Assembly: GCA_963970005.1 (NCBI GenBank)
Contig: CAXAMN010022729.1
Location: 930,524 to 994,523 of the forward strand
Direction: 5' to 3'
Origin: Durusdinium trenchii
Lineage: Eukaryota; Sar; Dinophyceae; Suessiales; Symbiodiniaceae
DNA length: 64,000 nt
Below are positions 1-9,377 of the stretch, piece by piece. The notes below the pieces were generated by a model, which did no database searches, was not told the origin of the DNA, and worked only from the letters and a program-made list of their open reading frames with translations. Position 1 is the stretch's first letter. Every line of letters begins with the position of its first letter. The position numbers were made by a program, and so were the translations under genes.

Positions 1-2
1 TC

Positions 3-1508
3 AAGGGCGACCAAGAACCTTCGTTGAAGCAGGTGATGAAAGCAGTTGCTGACGCGAGAAGGCTGTTGAAACTTCAGACAACACAAGAGTTTTCACCTCA
101 AGGCAGATCAGCATCCAACCCTGCAGAACGAGCAATTCAGACAGTGAGAAGGTTAGGCAACACCTTGCTGGAAAGCATCCGTGTTGGATGTGGAATCGAG
201 ATTCCCGCTTCACACCCGCTGTTTGTGTGGTGCTATGCCCATGCATCATGGTTGTACAACAGGTTCCATGTTACACCTGGTGGCAACACACCATTTGAAG
301 TTGTGACTTCCCGCACTTACTCAGGGAAGCTGGCACCTTTTGGAGCATGTGTTTATGGACAACCACTTCCAGTCCCGAAGAACACCCGACGAGGAGTTCC
401 AACCTGGCGGAAGGGAATCTATGTGTGCAAGTTGATGGATTCAGACCTCAACTTCCTGTTGTCGCCTAATGGATTGTTTGTGACGAGAGCAGTCCGAAGA
501 TGCGCCGACGAATGGCAACCAGAGTTCCTCATGGCTTGTCGTGGATTGCCATGGGATGATGCAAGCTCGCGAAAGTTTGGTCCCACGACCAAAGTCGACA
601 AGAAGAGAAGCCTGGAAAGCCAGACCTTTCCTGGACTACAAGATGATGAGGCCAAAGCAGTTGAAGAGTATGCGCGACGACGAGCAGAAGAAGCCTTGGC
701 AAAACCTTTTGGTGAGCTGGAAGGAAGCGATGAGGAGTACCTTGACGACAAGGACTTGAAGGACAAGCAGAAGAAGGAGACTGAGCTGAAGAAGCCTGGT
801 GATGGAGAACGAGAACAACCAGTTCCCTACACGCCGGAGAACCTCCTGTACACTCCGACAGAACCTCCGGATGATTTGGTCATGAAGGATGCAGAGCAAG
901 ACCCGCAACATGCAGGAGGAGTTCGTGATGAACCTCAAGGCGGACTACATCCTCAAGTTCCTCAACAACATGGTGGACTTCAACATCCTCAAGGAGAACT
1001 TCGACCTCATGGTGAACTTCCTGGAGAAGAACCTCCCACGAAGAGTGCACGAACAGAGCCGGTCAAGAAAGCAAAGGTGGAATTTGCAATTCCCCCAAGA
1101 ACCTCCCCATCGTCTTCACCAACGGCAAGCAGCTTAGCAGCAGCACCTTCATTTGCAGGTGGCATCCAAGAAGTGGCTTTGGATGAGCAGGAGTTCGTCG
1201 AGGTGGACGAATACCCTTTGGTGGACCTCAACGACTGGGGCGAGTTCAATGAGATTGACCTCGAGCAGGAATCTGAAGAAGCTGGACCTCCAGATGTCTT
1301 TGAAGAGATGTTGGCGCAGTTGGAGCTGGAGGCAGATGAGCGAGAGATCACAAGGCTCAAGGAGATGGGAGTCCTCATTCCCAAGAGTGGCAACTTTGAG
1401 GGCTACAGGTTCCTGACGACCAAGAAGGTCTATGACTGGAGATGGCCCCTGAAGGAAGAGACTGACAAGTTTGGCTGGATGAGACGGTCCCTGAGCATCG
1501 GATATTGA
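3..1508 (+). CDS. copia-1 pol, N-terminal fragment: end of integrase plus acidic/Pro-rich linker, truncated by insertion
   Basis: The frame is open from the first bases of the window, so the true start lies upstream. It begins with GDQEPS, which fits the second catalytic Asp of an rve integrase, followed by NPAERAIQ holding the catalytic Glu. After about residue 170 the chain becomes a Glu/Lys/Pro-rich linker of about 300 residues, as is usual between integrase and reverse transcriptase in copia elements. A conserved pre-RT block, ending in WMRR, follows near the end. Codons from 1490 on, including the stop at 1506, belong to the inserted transposon. The rest of the protein continues at 10150. 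A second open frame at 889-1137 over the linker is probably an overlap artefact. Confidence 0.85.
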   Translation, partial: KGDQEPSLKQVMKAVADARRLLKLQTTQEFSPQGRSASNPAERAIQTVRRLGNTLLESIRVGCGIEIPASHPLFVWCYAHASWLYNRFHVTPGGNTPFEVVTSRTYSGKLAPFGACVYGQPLPVPKNTRRGVPTWRKGIYVCKLMDSDLNFLLSPNGLFVTRAVRRCADEWQPEFLMACRGLPWDDASSRKFGPTTKVDKKRSLESQTFPGLQDDEAKAVEEYARRRAEEALAKPFGELEGSDEEYLDDKDLKDKQKKETELKKPGDGEREQPVPYTPENLLYTPTEPPDDLVMKDAEQDPQHAGGVRDEPQGGLHPQVPQQHGGLQHPQGELRPHGELPGEEPPTKSARTEPVKKAKVEFAIPPRTSPSSSPTASSLAAAPSFAGGIQEVALDEQEFVEVDEYPLVDLNDWGEFNEIDLEQESEEAGPPDVFEEMLAQLELEADEREITRLKEMGVLIPKSGNFEGYRFLTTKKVYDWRWPLKEETDKFGWMRRSLSIGY

Positions 1509-1520
1509 TTTAAATCAATC
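1490..1520 (+). repeat. left terminal inverted repeat of the DNA transposon
   Basis: It begins CCTGAGCATCGG and continues into TATTGATTTA and ATCAATC, matching the reverse complement of 10115-10145 at 29 of 31 positions. It is preceded by the target duplication GGTC (1486-1489). Further ATTGAT/ATCAAT copies follow to about 1620 and look like subterminal binding sites. Confidence 0.85.
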
Positions 1521-1853
1521 CTCTACAGAATCTATTGATATTGATTTTAAATCAAAGAGTTTTGATTGATTTGGAGCCATGGGAAATCAAAATCAAAAAA
1601 CGCTCCAAAATCAATATCATTTTGTATGTTTTAGACTGCAGAAATCAAAACTGAAAAGGCGAGCAAACCATGCTTTTTCACTTCCAGATTGGACTGCTCC
1701 TGCCCATCTTTGGGGCTTGAAACACTACTTCAACCCTATTGTCTAGGGCTGACAAATTTGGTGAAGAATTCTTTTGTCAAGAATCTCCTCAAGCATGTGC
1801 TTGATCCTTTTGTCAAGGATCAAGCATGTGGCTGAAGATATAGGGTCCTTTAG

Positions 1854-3790
1854 TCAAGGATCATCCTCCTCAAGCATGTGGCTGAAGCCAGGCTTTGTCA
1901 TTTGGAGGTGGAAAAGTATTCTGTACTTTTCCATGAGCTTGATGGGGAGCCTGCTAGCCTTCACTCCAAAGGAGACAGAATGACAAAGGTTGGAGGTTCT
2001 CCCCACATAGTCTTCACCCCTGAAATTGGAGTGAAATCGATAGTTCATGTATTTGGTGCCCATGAACATGTGTAGGCAGGCATGAAATTTAAAAGTCACA
2101 TGGAAAAGTTTCCTGTCTTGGGACTCAGCCCAATGGTGCAGACCTGCATACAAAGAGAAGAACCTTTTGACAAGGTTCATGCCAACATTGTACTCTTCTT
2201 TTGTCAAGAAGGCACCAATTTGGTCAAAATGCAGAATGGCTTCATTGAAAGCACCCATGGTCTTGTGAATCTCAGTCTCTGCATGCAAAGTTTCCTGGAG
2301 CACAGCTTCAAGACAGGGCATGAAGTACTTTGTTTCAGCAGCCTTAGCCTCCAGGCATGGAAATCTCTTGTGTGGACTAGATGTCCCAGACCATGCTTGG
2401 CCTCAAGTTGGTGAGTCTTGAAGTGATCTGGAAGGCTTGATAGATCTCTCTGATCCTGCCAAAAAGCTTGGACAGCCTGGTGGAAGGAGACACTCTTTGT
2501 CTCCTTGGCCAATCATACTAACAAAGGTATGAAAGCAGGCTGCCTGCTAGGTGGTTTGCGACACCCCTGGAATACAAAATGTGTAAGCTGTCATTCCTCA
2601 CTAAAGAGGTGGATACACCTTGAATTGCAAAGAGAGGGTGGCTGCTCCTTTTGTCAAGGGCAGCTTCAGAAGGGCTCACATAGATGAATTGTTGCAGATC
2701 TTCCTTCAAGAGCTTGAATGATTTTCCTTCTGGGCAAGCCACATGCCTATAGACAGGTTGCTGGCAGTCACATTCATGGCAAGGATGCTGGTGCCTCCAA
2801 TGTGGAAGCTTTAGAACATTGCTAGCGAATTCCAGATCAGATTGTATCGACCAAATGATTGCTCTATGGTTGCCTTTTGTCAAGGGCTTGCCTGCAAGCT
2901 CAGCAAGAAGCCCTTTGGTCAAGGGCTTCCCCCAAGGATCTTCTGTTGGATGGATACCTTTTGCCAAGGTATCAAAACTCCAGCAAATCCAAGAGTCTAG
3001 AGGATCCCAAGTCTCTTTAAGGGTGCAGCTCTTAGGCACTGCTGTAAGCAAGATGTGACTGCAAAGGCTTGCACCCTTTGACAACAGGCTTCCCCAGCTC
3101 CAGGTCATCAACGAGCCCCTGGTCTGGAACTCGGATGAATACTGGAATTGTTTTCTCAGGATTGAGAACTTTACCTTTTGTCAAGGTAATTGTCTTGACC
3201 AGCCTGGGGTCCTTCATGTTCTCCACAGATTTCCAGAAGGAAGCACATTCCTTCACTGCAAAGATCTCATCAAAACACTCAGTGTAATTGTCGCTCAGAA
3301 ATGAAAATATCACATGGGGCAGCATCAAAGCTATATCTTGAGGTTGTGCAGTTTGTGTCTTGGGATCCTTCAGAAGCACTTTTACCAAATGTGGCTCTGG
3401 TAGCATAATGCCCTTTCAATGCAAATTGATCATGTCTCTGTGGCAGCTTCCTTGGTTTTGGCCAAAGTGGCCACATCTGGCCATTGCCACCACATCTGGG
3501 TGGCCACACCCTCCCAACATAGAGAGGTGTGCAATCTGAGCAGCTTGGACTGCTGAGATTTTACCTTGGCTCCAAAGTTCCACAAGTCTCAAAACCAGTG
3601 GGTTGCAGTCTTGTTCTAGAGCATCCTTTTGGCAAGGATGCTCTAGTTCTTGCTGCAGCTTCCAACCCCTGAGGGTTTTTTGTTTTTTGCTTTTCTTTCC
3701 ATTGCAAGCAGTGTCCCTTTGGTCAAGGGACAACAATGGCCCACCAACTACAGGACCATGCCCAGCTTGAGCAACAGAAGGGCTAGCCAA
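1854..3790 (-). pseudogene. transposase-like gene of the DNA transposon, in several frames
   Basis: Reading from 3790 down, homologous-looking coding blocks continue in changing frames: 3790-3416, 3406-3032, 3111-2518, 2512-2204 and 2321-1854. Visible landmarks are the block LSDNYTECFDEIFAVKEC, a TWSWGSLL block, SDLEFASNVLKLPHW followed by CHECDC (a possible second catalytic Asp and a zinc-binding Cys cluster), LFAIQGVSTSLVRNDSLHIL, and EDYVGR near the C-terminus (a possible catalytic Glu). I recall similar architecture from dinoflagellate proteins linked to TIR elements. The DDE assignment is inference. The frame changes could be decay, assembly error or introns; two blocks overlap, which favours frameshifts. 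Several hairpin repeats are embedded as GKPLTKG. As the only transposase-like frame between the TIRs, it is the best candidate to have mobilised the element. Confidence 0.55.
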
Positions 3791-4077
3791 ATACTCATAA
3801 TTTCTGGTGAAGTTGCTGATTGAACAGGTGGAAGTATATTTATAAACATGGATTGAACATTGGGATATATATGTATGTATAGCTGTGCCTGTATATGGTT
3901 GACCTGTGTGGGCATATGATCATGTCTATATGGCAACACACATGCAACCTGAGAAGTACTGCCATGTTGCAAGCAACATTTTACTGAAGCAAGCTGGGCT
4001 GCAAGAGTCTATACTTTCAAAAAAGGCATGGAAAACCTTTTTGTCAAAGGTTTTGTGCATTGCCACTGTACAAAAAA

Positions 4078-4087
4078 NNNNNNNNNN
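4078..4087. other. assembly gap of 10 Ns
   Basis: Ten unknown bases lie between two nearly identical family-1 hairpins (4032-4054 and 4094-4120), both with AAAACCTTT stems. The gap size looks like a scaffolding placeholder, and the number of hairpin units here may be underestimated. Confidence 0.95.
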
Positions 4088-4310
4088 AAAAAAACAAAAC
4101 CTTTTTGTCAAAGGTTTTGTCGATCATTTCTACTATGCAAACCTTCATCACAAGACCTTTTTGCCAAAGATGGTGTGACTTGCCACTGTGCAAACCATTG
4201 CAACAGAACTTTTTTGTCAAAAGTTGTGCACCTTGCCAACAAGCAACAACAAAACCTTTTGTCAAGGTTTTGAAGGCCCTTTGGTCAAGGGCCTTGGGCC
4301 TAGTAACCTC

Positions 4311-5594
4311 TCACCTCTTGGAGGCTTTGCTTCCAGCTTTGTTAGCCAACTGTGTGAGCTCTTTGCACTCATCCTTACCATCTTTCATCAGGGTCCCAAC
4401 CTCAACAAGCAAGTCCTTGGCTTTTGTCAAGCTCATAGACTTTTGTTGTTTCACCAGCAGTGTTTTCAACACATTGACTTGGGAACCCATCTTGTCTAGT
4501 AGTGTGGTCACTTCTTTCTTTGCTGTTTTGGTGACCATCTTTGCATGGTCAGCTGCATCCAAAGCAGCCTCCAGGTCTGCCTTTGTTGAGGTGACCTGAT
4601 CCCTGGCCCTTTTGGCCTTCACTATGAGCTTTTTCCATTGTACCTCTTCACTTTCTGTTTCCTCTTGTTCTTCTTCTTGTTCTTCTTGGCCATCCTCATC
4701 CTCCCAGGGATCACCATCCATGATGGCCAAAACTTCAGCCTTGCCCTTTCCTTTTTTCCCTTTTCCCTTGCCCTTTCCTTTTGCCAAGGCAGGCTTACCC
4801 TTACCTCCACCCTTTCCCCAATTCTCCACTTGAGTGAGGAGAGTGTACTCATCCAGAGTCCACACCTGTCCCCATTTTGCATTGTCCTCTTCATCTGGTT
4901 CATATTCCTGTCCTTTTGTCCAGGACCTGCTCTTGGTGACCTTGGTGTGCTTCTCAAGGTCACCCTTATCACAGTAGTTGTAGACTCCAGGAGTCCATGG
5001 ATCTGCTCTCCATTGGATGCGACCGCTTGCAATATGCTTCTGCAAGTCATCCCACCCATGCAGTTCAATCATCCTGGTTTCACTCTCCCACTTTTCCCTT
5101 TTGTCAAGGGTTGTGCCTTGCTTTATGCTTTGGCTTGTGTGGAAGAACTTTGGCACACCACCCTTGATCATGAACAGGGCTGCTTGCATACCCTTTTCAC
5201 CTTTGGAAAGCTTGTCAAAAGCATTCCTTTCTTTTTGTGTCTTGGTATTCTTCATCATTACATTGTGCTTGCTCCATACCCTGGAGTGTTCATTGGAATT
5301 CATCATTGACTTCAAATTGCTTGCTGCCCCCTCTGCTGTTTCTGCATTTCCAGCAGCTTTGGCTATTTTTTGAGCAAGTGTCATCTTGCCAAGCTTTGCC
5401 AACTGATTCTTTTTGAGAAAGCGTTTCTTCACTTTTGTTTTGCCTTTTGTCAAGGCTTTTGCTTTTGCTTTAGATTTTGCTTTTGCATTCTTGCCTGTGG
5501 AGCTACCTTTGGACAAGGTAGCTCTTTTGGCAAGTGCCTTCTTGTCTTTGGAGCTACCTTTGGACAAGGTAGCTCCTTTGGCCTTGGGAGCCAT
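4311..5594 (-). CDS. lysine-rich accessory protein of the DNA transposon (427 aa)
   Basis: This is an intact 427-residue frame starting at an ATG at 5594. The first 75 residues are extremely basic (Lys/Ala/Gly) and contain two copies of ATLSKGSS, produced by two hairpins at 5500-5524 and 5550-5576. Residues about 75-230 form a compact, less biased domain with WSKHN, FDKLSKGEKG and WDDLQKHIASGRIQW blocks. I recall this domain as widespread in dinoflagellate predicted proteins, but I know no function for it. A GKGKGK linker, an acidic EDEDGQEEQEEE stretch and a likely coiled coil follow. The acidic and basic blocks suggest nucleic-acid binding, perhaps a transposition helper. It lies between the HAD-like and transposase-like genes on the same strand. 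Confidence 0.6.
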   Translation of the reverse strand: MAPKAKGATLSKGSSKDKKALAKRATLSKGSSTGKNAKAKSKAKAKALTKGKTKVKKRFLKKNQLAKLGKMTLAQKIAKAAGNAETAEGAASNLKSMMNSNEHSRVWSKHNVMMKNTKTQKERNAFDKLSKGEKGMQAALFMIKGGVPKFFHTSQSIKQGTTLDKREKWESETRMIELHGWDDLQKHIASGRIQWRADPWTPGVYNYCDKGDLEKHTKVTKSRSWTKGQEYEPDEEDNAKWGQVWTLDEYTLLTQVENWGKGGGKGKPALAKGKGKGKGKKGKGKAEVLAIMDGDPWEDEDGQEEQEEEQEETESEEVQWKKLIVKAKRARDQVTSTKADLEAALDAADHAKMVTKTAKKEVTTLLDKMGSQVNVLKTLLVKQQKSMSLTKAKDLLVEVGTLMKDGKDECKELTQLANKAGSKASKR

Positions 5595-5786
5595 GGCTTA
5601 GGCTTGAGGCTTGAGCAGTGATATGTGCTGCAATTGTATCCAGTGTTGGTGTGTCCAGGTGAACCAGACCTTTGGTGAACACCCTTCTTTGGTGAACAAG
5701 ACCTTTGGTGTGTACCAAAGAAATGGTTGAAAGAACATTTCCAAGGACCTTTTCCAAGATCATTGAGTTTTTTTGAGTCAATAATG

Positions 5787-5885
5787 AGCTGATGAAGTTT
5801 GATGAAGTTTGATGAAATTTGATGAAATGATATGTTTTCATCAAATTTCATCAAAGTTCATCAAATTTCATCAAATTTCATCAAC
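5787..5885. repeat. large inverted repeat built from GATGAAATTT / AAATTTCATC units
   Basis: Four GATGAAGTTT/GATGAAATTT units run up to about 5830 and are mirrored by five TTCATCAAA units from about 5836 to 5882, giving a hairpin with arms of about 45 bp. It sits just upstream of the start of the lysine-rich gene (5594) and downstream of the HAD-like gene, so it could mark a promoter or a boundary between transcripts. Confidence 0.8.
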
Positions 5886-5914
5886 TTACACAAGGTTGTT
5901 ATTTCATTAAAACC

Positions 5915-6006
5915 CTTTAGATATAGTGTCCTATTGTAAAGGTTCAGTATGGCGTTTCATAAACTTTTAGATATAGTATCCTATTGTAAAGGTGCAGTAT
6001 GGCGTT
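5915..6006. repeat. tandem duplication, period 50 bp
   Basis: A block of about 42 bases (TTTAGATATAGT.TCCTATTG and on to CAGTATGGCGTT) occurs twice, at about 5917-5957 and 5967-6006, with two or three differences. It lies in the 1.1-kb gene-free stretch 5595-6696. That stretch also holds the large inverted repeat, a (CAA)n run near 6318-6342 and a dense hairpin cluster at 6480-6688. Confidence 0.75.
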
Positions 6007-6696
6007 ACCCAACCGACACTTTCCTTTTGTCAAGGAAAGAATTGATCCTACTACTGGTGACCTTGTCAAAAGGTTACTACCAATCCTACTCAAACATCTT
6101 CCTACTCAAACCCTCTCCAACCAAATCCTACACAAAACATCTCTCCTCAAACCCTCCCTCCCCAACTCCATTTCCAGTGTTTTTCTCCTGCCTTTCTCCA
6201 CCTGTTGGCAAAAAGAGAAAGGCTGCTGTACAGTTGTTCCTCCTTTGACCTTTTGTCAAGGTCAAAGAAATAGTGAAAAAGAAAAGATCACCCTTCATTG
6301 GCACCACCACCACAAACCATCAACAACAACAACAACAACAACACATAACAAACACATAACCACCACAAACTTTCAATCACATAACATGACCAAGTAAACA
6401 TATGTTTATGATGTGTTCTTAGTTGTTCATGAGTTCTGTTTACTGGTAGTGGTGCCAATTTGAAGGGAGGTAAACTACACCTTTTTTGTCAAAAGGGGCA
6501 CTGCATTGTGCAACACTGCAGTGGCTGCTACCCTTTTTTGTCAAAAGGGCAGCGCATGGAGCACTGAAGCAATACCCCTTTTTTGTCAAAAGGGGTATGC
6601 TTGACACTGAAGAGCTACACCCTTTTTTGTCAAAAGGGTGCCTGGCTGACCAATCCTTTTGTCAAGGATCATCTTTTTGTCAAAGATGTGCACCCT

Positions 6697-8136
6697 TTAA
6701 AAATTGGGCGCACGCTCATCCAGAAAGCCCTCAACAGCATCAGCCAGTGACCTCCATGTTTTGTGGCCAGGTTGCCACCCTACTCTGTAGACCTCCATCC
6801 CCATCATTTCTGCTTCATTACACACTTCTGGTGAATCACCAAAAATTGTGTCCACCTTGAAGCTTTTCATAAGCTGGGCCTTCCCTTCCCAACCAGACTT
6901 GGATCTGGTGAAGGACAGGTGGTCAATCAGGTGATCCTCCATGAATGGCTGGAGGAACCCTTCAGTCTGTTGCGCTTGGGACCACCATAACTGATGACCC
7001 ATACTTTCACTCCCTCCTCCTTCAATCTTTTGAGGGAGTGAAAGTCGATGGTGTCATGGAACTCTAAGGTATTATGATAATCAATCACCACCCATTCAGG
7101 CAAAAGGGGCAGGAAAAATCTGTCTGTTGAGGCCCTTTTGCCAAGGACCTCCTTAATTCCACTCTCCCCCCCTTTGGCCAAGGGCTGCCTTGCTTGAGGT
7201 GGGCTCCTCATCAGCTGGGCCACCCCTTTGGTCAAGAGGTGCCTGCCTTTTTCCTTCACCCTTTCCTTTTCCTTTGCCATCACTTTTTCCTTTGCCACCC
7301 CTTTGGTCAAGAGGTGGCTTCTCTTCTGGCTCCTGGCCCTTTTGGCCACACCTTTGGTCAAGAGGTGGCTTCTGGCTTGAGCTGGCTTGCTCCTCTTTGG
7401 CCTTAATTGCCTTCTTGCTTGAAGTGTCCTTGCTTGGGCTTGCTTCCCTTTTGCCAAGGGCTGGCCACTCTTGATTGCTCAGCTTTGGCCACTCCCTCTT
7501 CTTCCAGTGGAAGCCCTGCTGCTCCCATGTCTGCTGCTGCTTGCTTGGGCCAAATTGCTTCTGCTGCACCTCCTCTTTTTTGTCAAAAGAGGTGGGCTCA
7601 GCTGTTGCCTCCTTGGGGGCCTGCTCATCCCCAGCCACCATCTCCACATCTTTTGTCTCCTCCTTGACTTCTGGCTTCTTGGGGGCCATCATGGCCTCTA
7701 TTTCTTTCTGTCTCAATCTTTTGACACTCTTGTGGATCTTGTTCTCTTCTTCCCAATCAATGGGCCTGTCCTCTTTGCTCATGTGCAGATTTTCTCTTTC
7801 AAGGCACTTTTTCTTAAATGCTTCTCTCCTTTTGTTGCTGACTGTACCAGAGCCAGCAGGTTTCCCCTTATTGTTTCTCAATTTGAAAGCCTCCCCTTTG
7901 GTCAAGGAGGGGCTTTCCTTCTGTTTGGGGCCATCCCCTTTTGTCAAGGAGCGGCTCCTGTGGCTCTTTCTGGAGTGGCTCCTTTTGGTATTCACCCCTT
8001 TGGTCAAGGGGCTTTCCCATTCCTCTTCTTCATTCCACTCATCATCATCCCACTTCTCTTCTTCATTCCACTCATCATCATCCCACTTTCCATAATCCCA
8101 CTCTCTTTGCCAACCCCACCAGCCCCACCAAGCCAT
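6697..8136 (-). pseudogene. Trp/Lys-rich to HAD-like phosphatase-fold gene, two frameshifts
   Basis: The first frame (8136-7153, 327 aa) starts MAWWGWWGW, is rich in Lys, Glu and Trp, and repeats LTKG and PPLDQRGG where hairpins lie. The coding sense then moves to 7457-6927 and again to 7002-6697. Across these frames HAD-superfamily landmarks appear in order: VVIDYHNTL (motif I, with the second Asp replaced by His), WVISYGG (motif II Ser), KAQLMK (motif III Lys) and FGDSPEVCNEA (motif IV). The first frame change falls at a hairpin-plus-G-run near 7165, the second near 7000. The missing second Asp in motif I argues against a normal phosphatase. It could be a binding or structural HAD fold carried as transposon cargo. 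Assembly error at homopolymers is a possible cause of the shifts. Confidence 0.5.
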
Positions 8137-8408
8137 GGGGCCCTTTTGTCAAGGGGCTATTCACTACAGCTAGTCTTGAGCCTTCACAGCTACAAAAGGC
8201 TGCAGATTTCAACCCTCCTTGGTGTCCTTTGTGGTGCTTCTCACATGGTGTCCTTTTGTCAAGGAAATTGTAAGTGTGGCCTTCTGTATGTATATATATA
8301 TATATATTGCATTCCCTCATGTATATGATATGTATATGTTTCTCTGAACACCAAAAAACCACCAACAGTACCAACAAAACATAAACAGTGGTGAACAGTA
8401 CCAACAAC

Positions 8409-8453
8409 CATCACCACCACCACCACCACCACCACCACCACCACCACCACCAC
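8409..8453. repeat. (CAC)n microsatellite
   Basis: About fifteen CAC/ACC units in a row, in the spacer between the HAD-like gene and the small basic genes. The open frames that read it as poly-His or poly-Gly are not credible genes. Confidence 0.95.
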
Positions 8454-8530
8454 TCCCAGCAACCCCCCAACTTTTTTTCACATTTACAAAAATCCATGTT
8501 TCAGCTTCCCTTTGGTCAAGGGAAGCTGTC

Positions 8531-8692
8531 CCTACAAAGCTGTACATGGATCTCTTTTGTCAAGAGATCTAGCTGTTCCTACAAACCTGTACATATATGT
8601 TCTCTTTTGTCAAGAGAACAAGTTGCTCCTACAAAGCTGTACATGGGCCCCTTTTGTCAACAGACCAAACTGCATCTCTTTTGTCAAGAGAT
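8531..8692. repeat. minisatellite of about 48 bp, each unit carrying a family-1 hairpin with a different stem
   Basis: Units start with CCTACAAA at 8531, 8578 and 8628 and share CTGTACAT upstream of the hairpin. The inner hairpin is identical in units 1 and 2. The outer stem is GA/TC in unit 1 (8549-8569) and TGT/ACA in unit 2 (8598-8620). Unit 3 has a broken stem, and one more hairpin follows at 8674-8692. The outer stem has therefore changed on both sides at once between repeats of common origin. Confidence 0.8.
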
Positions 8693-8709
8693 CAAACTGG
8701 TAGGTCAAC

Positions 8710-9039
8710 CTACCAGGTCTTGTACAAGTGATCCCTGAGATCAATTGCCTCTTGCTTGCTGAGGTGTTCCTGCTCCAGCTTCTGCTTGATTTCTCCCATG
8801 ATTTCCACATACCTTGGGTGGCCAACTTGTGTTGTTTGCACAATCAAAGACAGTTTGCCTGTGCCACCCTTGGCCTTGGTGCCACAAATGTAAACTCTCC
8901 AAGGTGGCTTTTTTGGGGTTGTGACTCTCAGCTTTGTCCATGGCTTCCCACCAGCAGAAGCACTTGATGTTGTAACCAAATCCTGCTTATCTTTCTTTAC
9001 CTTTCCAGATCCTTTGGCCAAGGAACTGGGTTTCTTCAT
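8710..9039 (-). CDS. small basic protein of the DNA transposon (109 aa)
   Basis: The 109-aa frame has a Lys/Ser-rich N-terminus. A folded-looking part follows (WRVYICGTKA, a beta-rich stretch, then a helix KQKLEQEHLSKQEAIDLRDH). I recall similar 'YI.GTK...Y...I.KI...L' domains in dinoflagellate element proteins, without known function. Its ATG overlaps the stop of the preceding frame by four bases, next to a C7/A8 homopolymer. It may therefore be the C-terminal part of one protein that begins at 9377 or 9880 and is split by frameshifts. Confidence 0.5.
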   Translation of the reverse strand: MKKPSSLAKGSGKVKKDKQDLVTTSSASAGGKPWTKLRVTTPKKPPWRVYICGTKAKGGTGKLSLIVQTTQVGHPRYVEIMGEIKQKLEQEHLSKQEAIDLRDHLYKTW

Positions 9040-9377
9040 TGTTTTTTTTGGGGGGGGCCTCCTTTCTTCCTTGCTGGTCTCTTCATGATGCCCGGCTCTT
9101 CTTTCAGCTCTTCATTGTTTGCATGTATTGGCAAATCAGATCTTGCCCTATTGGCTAGGGCCAATTGCCCTGTCCTTCTTCTCAAGAAGCTGGGGGGGTG
9201 ACCCTGGGTGTCATTCTCAAGGCCCTCTTTGGACAAGAGGGTACCATTCTCAAGATCAATGCCTTTTGTCAAGGCATCCTTGCTGCCAGAGCTCTTCTCA
9301 GCATCTGGTGTGCCAAAGCATTTAGGATACCCTTCAGTGTCTAGGCTGAGCTCCTTCTGCAATTTTCTTTTTGGCAT
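9036..9377 (-). CDS. small basic protein of the DNA transposon (113 aa), possibly part of a longer protein
   Basis: The frame starts MPKRKLQKELSLD and ends in GGPPQKKQ at a homopolymer run near 9045-9060. It overlaps the previous frame by 37 bases and the next by 4. It contains two hairpins, read as ALTKG and LLSKEG. No domain is recognisable. The tight overlaps and shared composition suggest that 9880-8710 was once one frame of about 390 codons. Confidence 0.4.
   Translation of the reverse strand: MPKRKLQKELSLDTEGYPKCFGTPDAEKSSGSKDALTKGIDLENGTLLSKEGLENDTQGHPPSFLRRRTGQLALANRARSDLPIHANNEELKEEPGIMKRPARKKGGPPQKKQ

Noticed and set aside
24-1508. Treating the stop at 1506 as the natural end of the copia-1 protein
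   Set aside because: The last codons lie within the terminal repeat of the inserted transposon; the gene continues at 10150.
4060-4599. Plus-strand frames across the N gap
   Set aside because: They read through unknown bases and hairpins, and are antisense to the lysine-rich gene.
8409-8453. Poly-His and poly-Gly open frames
   Set aside because: They are translations of the CAC microsatellite in different frames.
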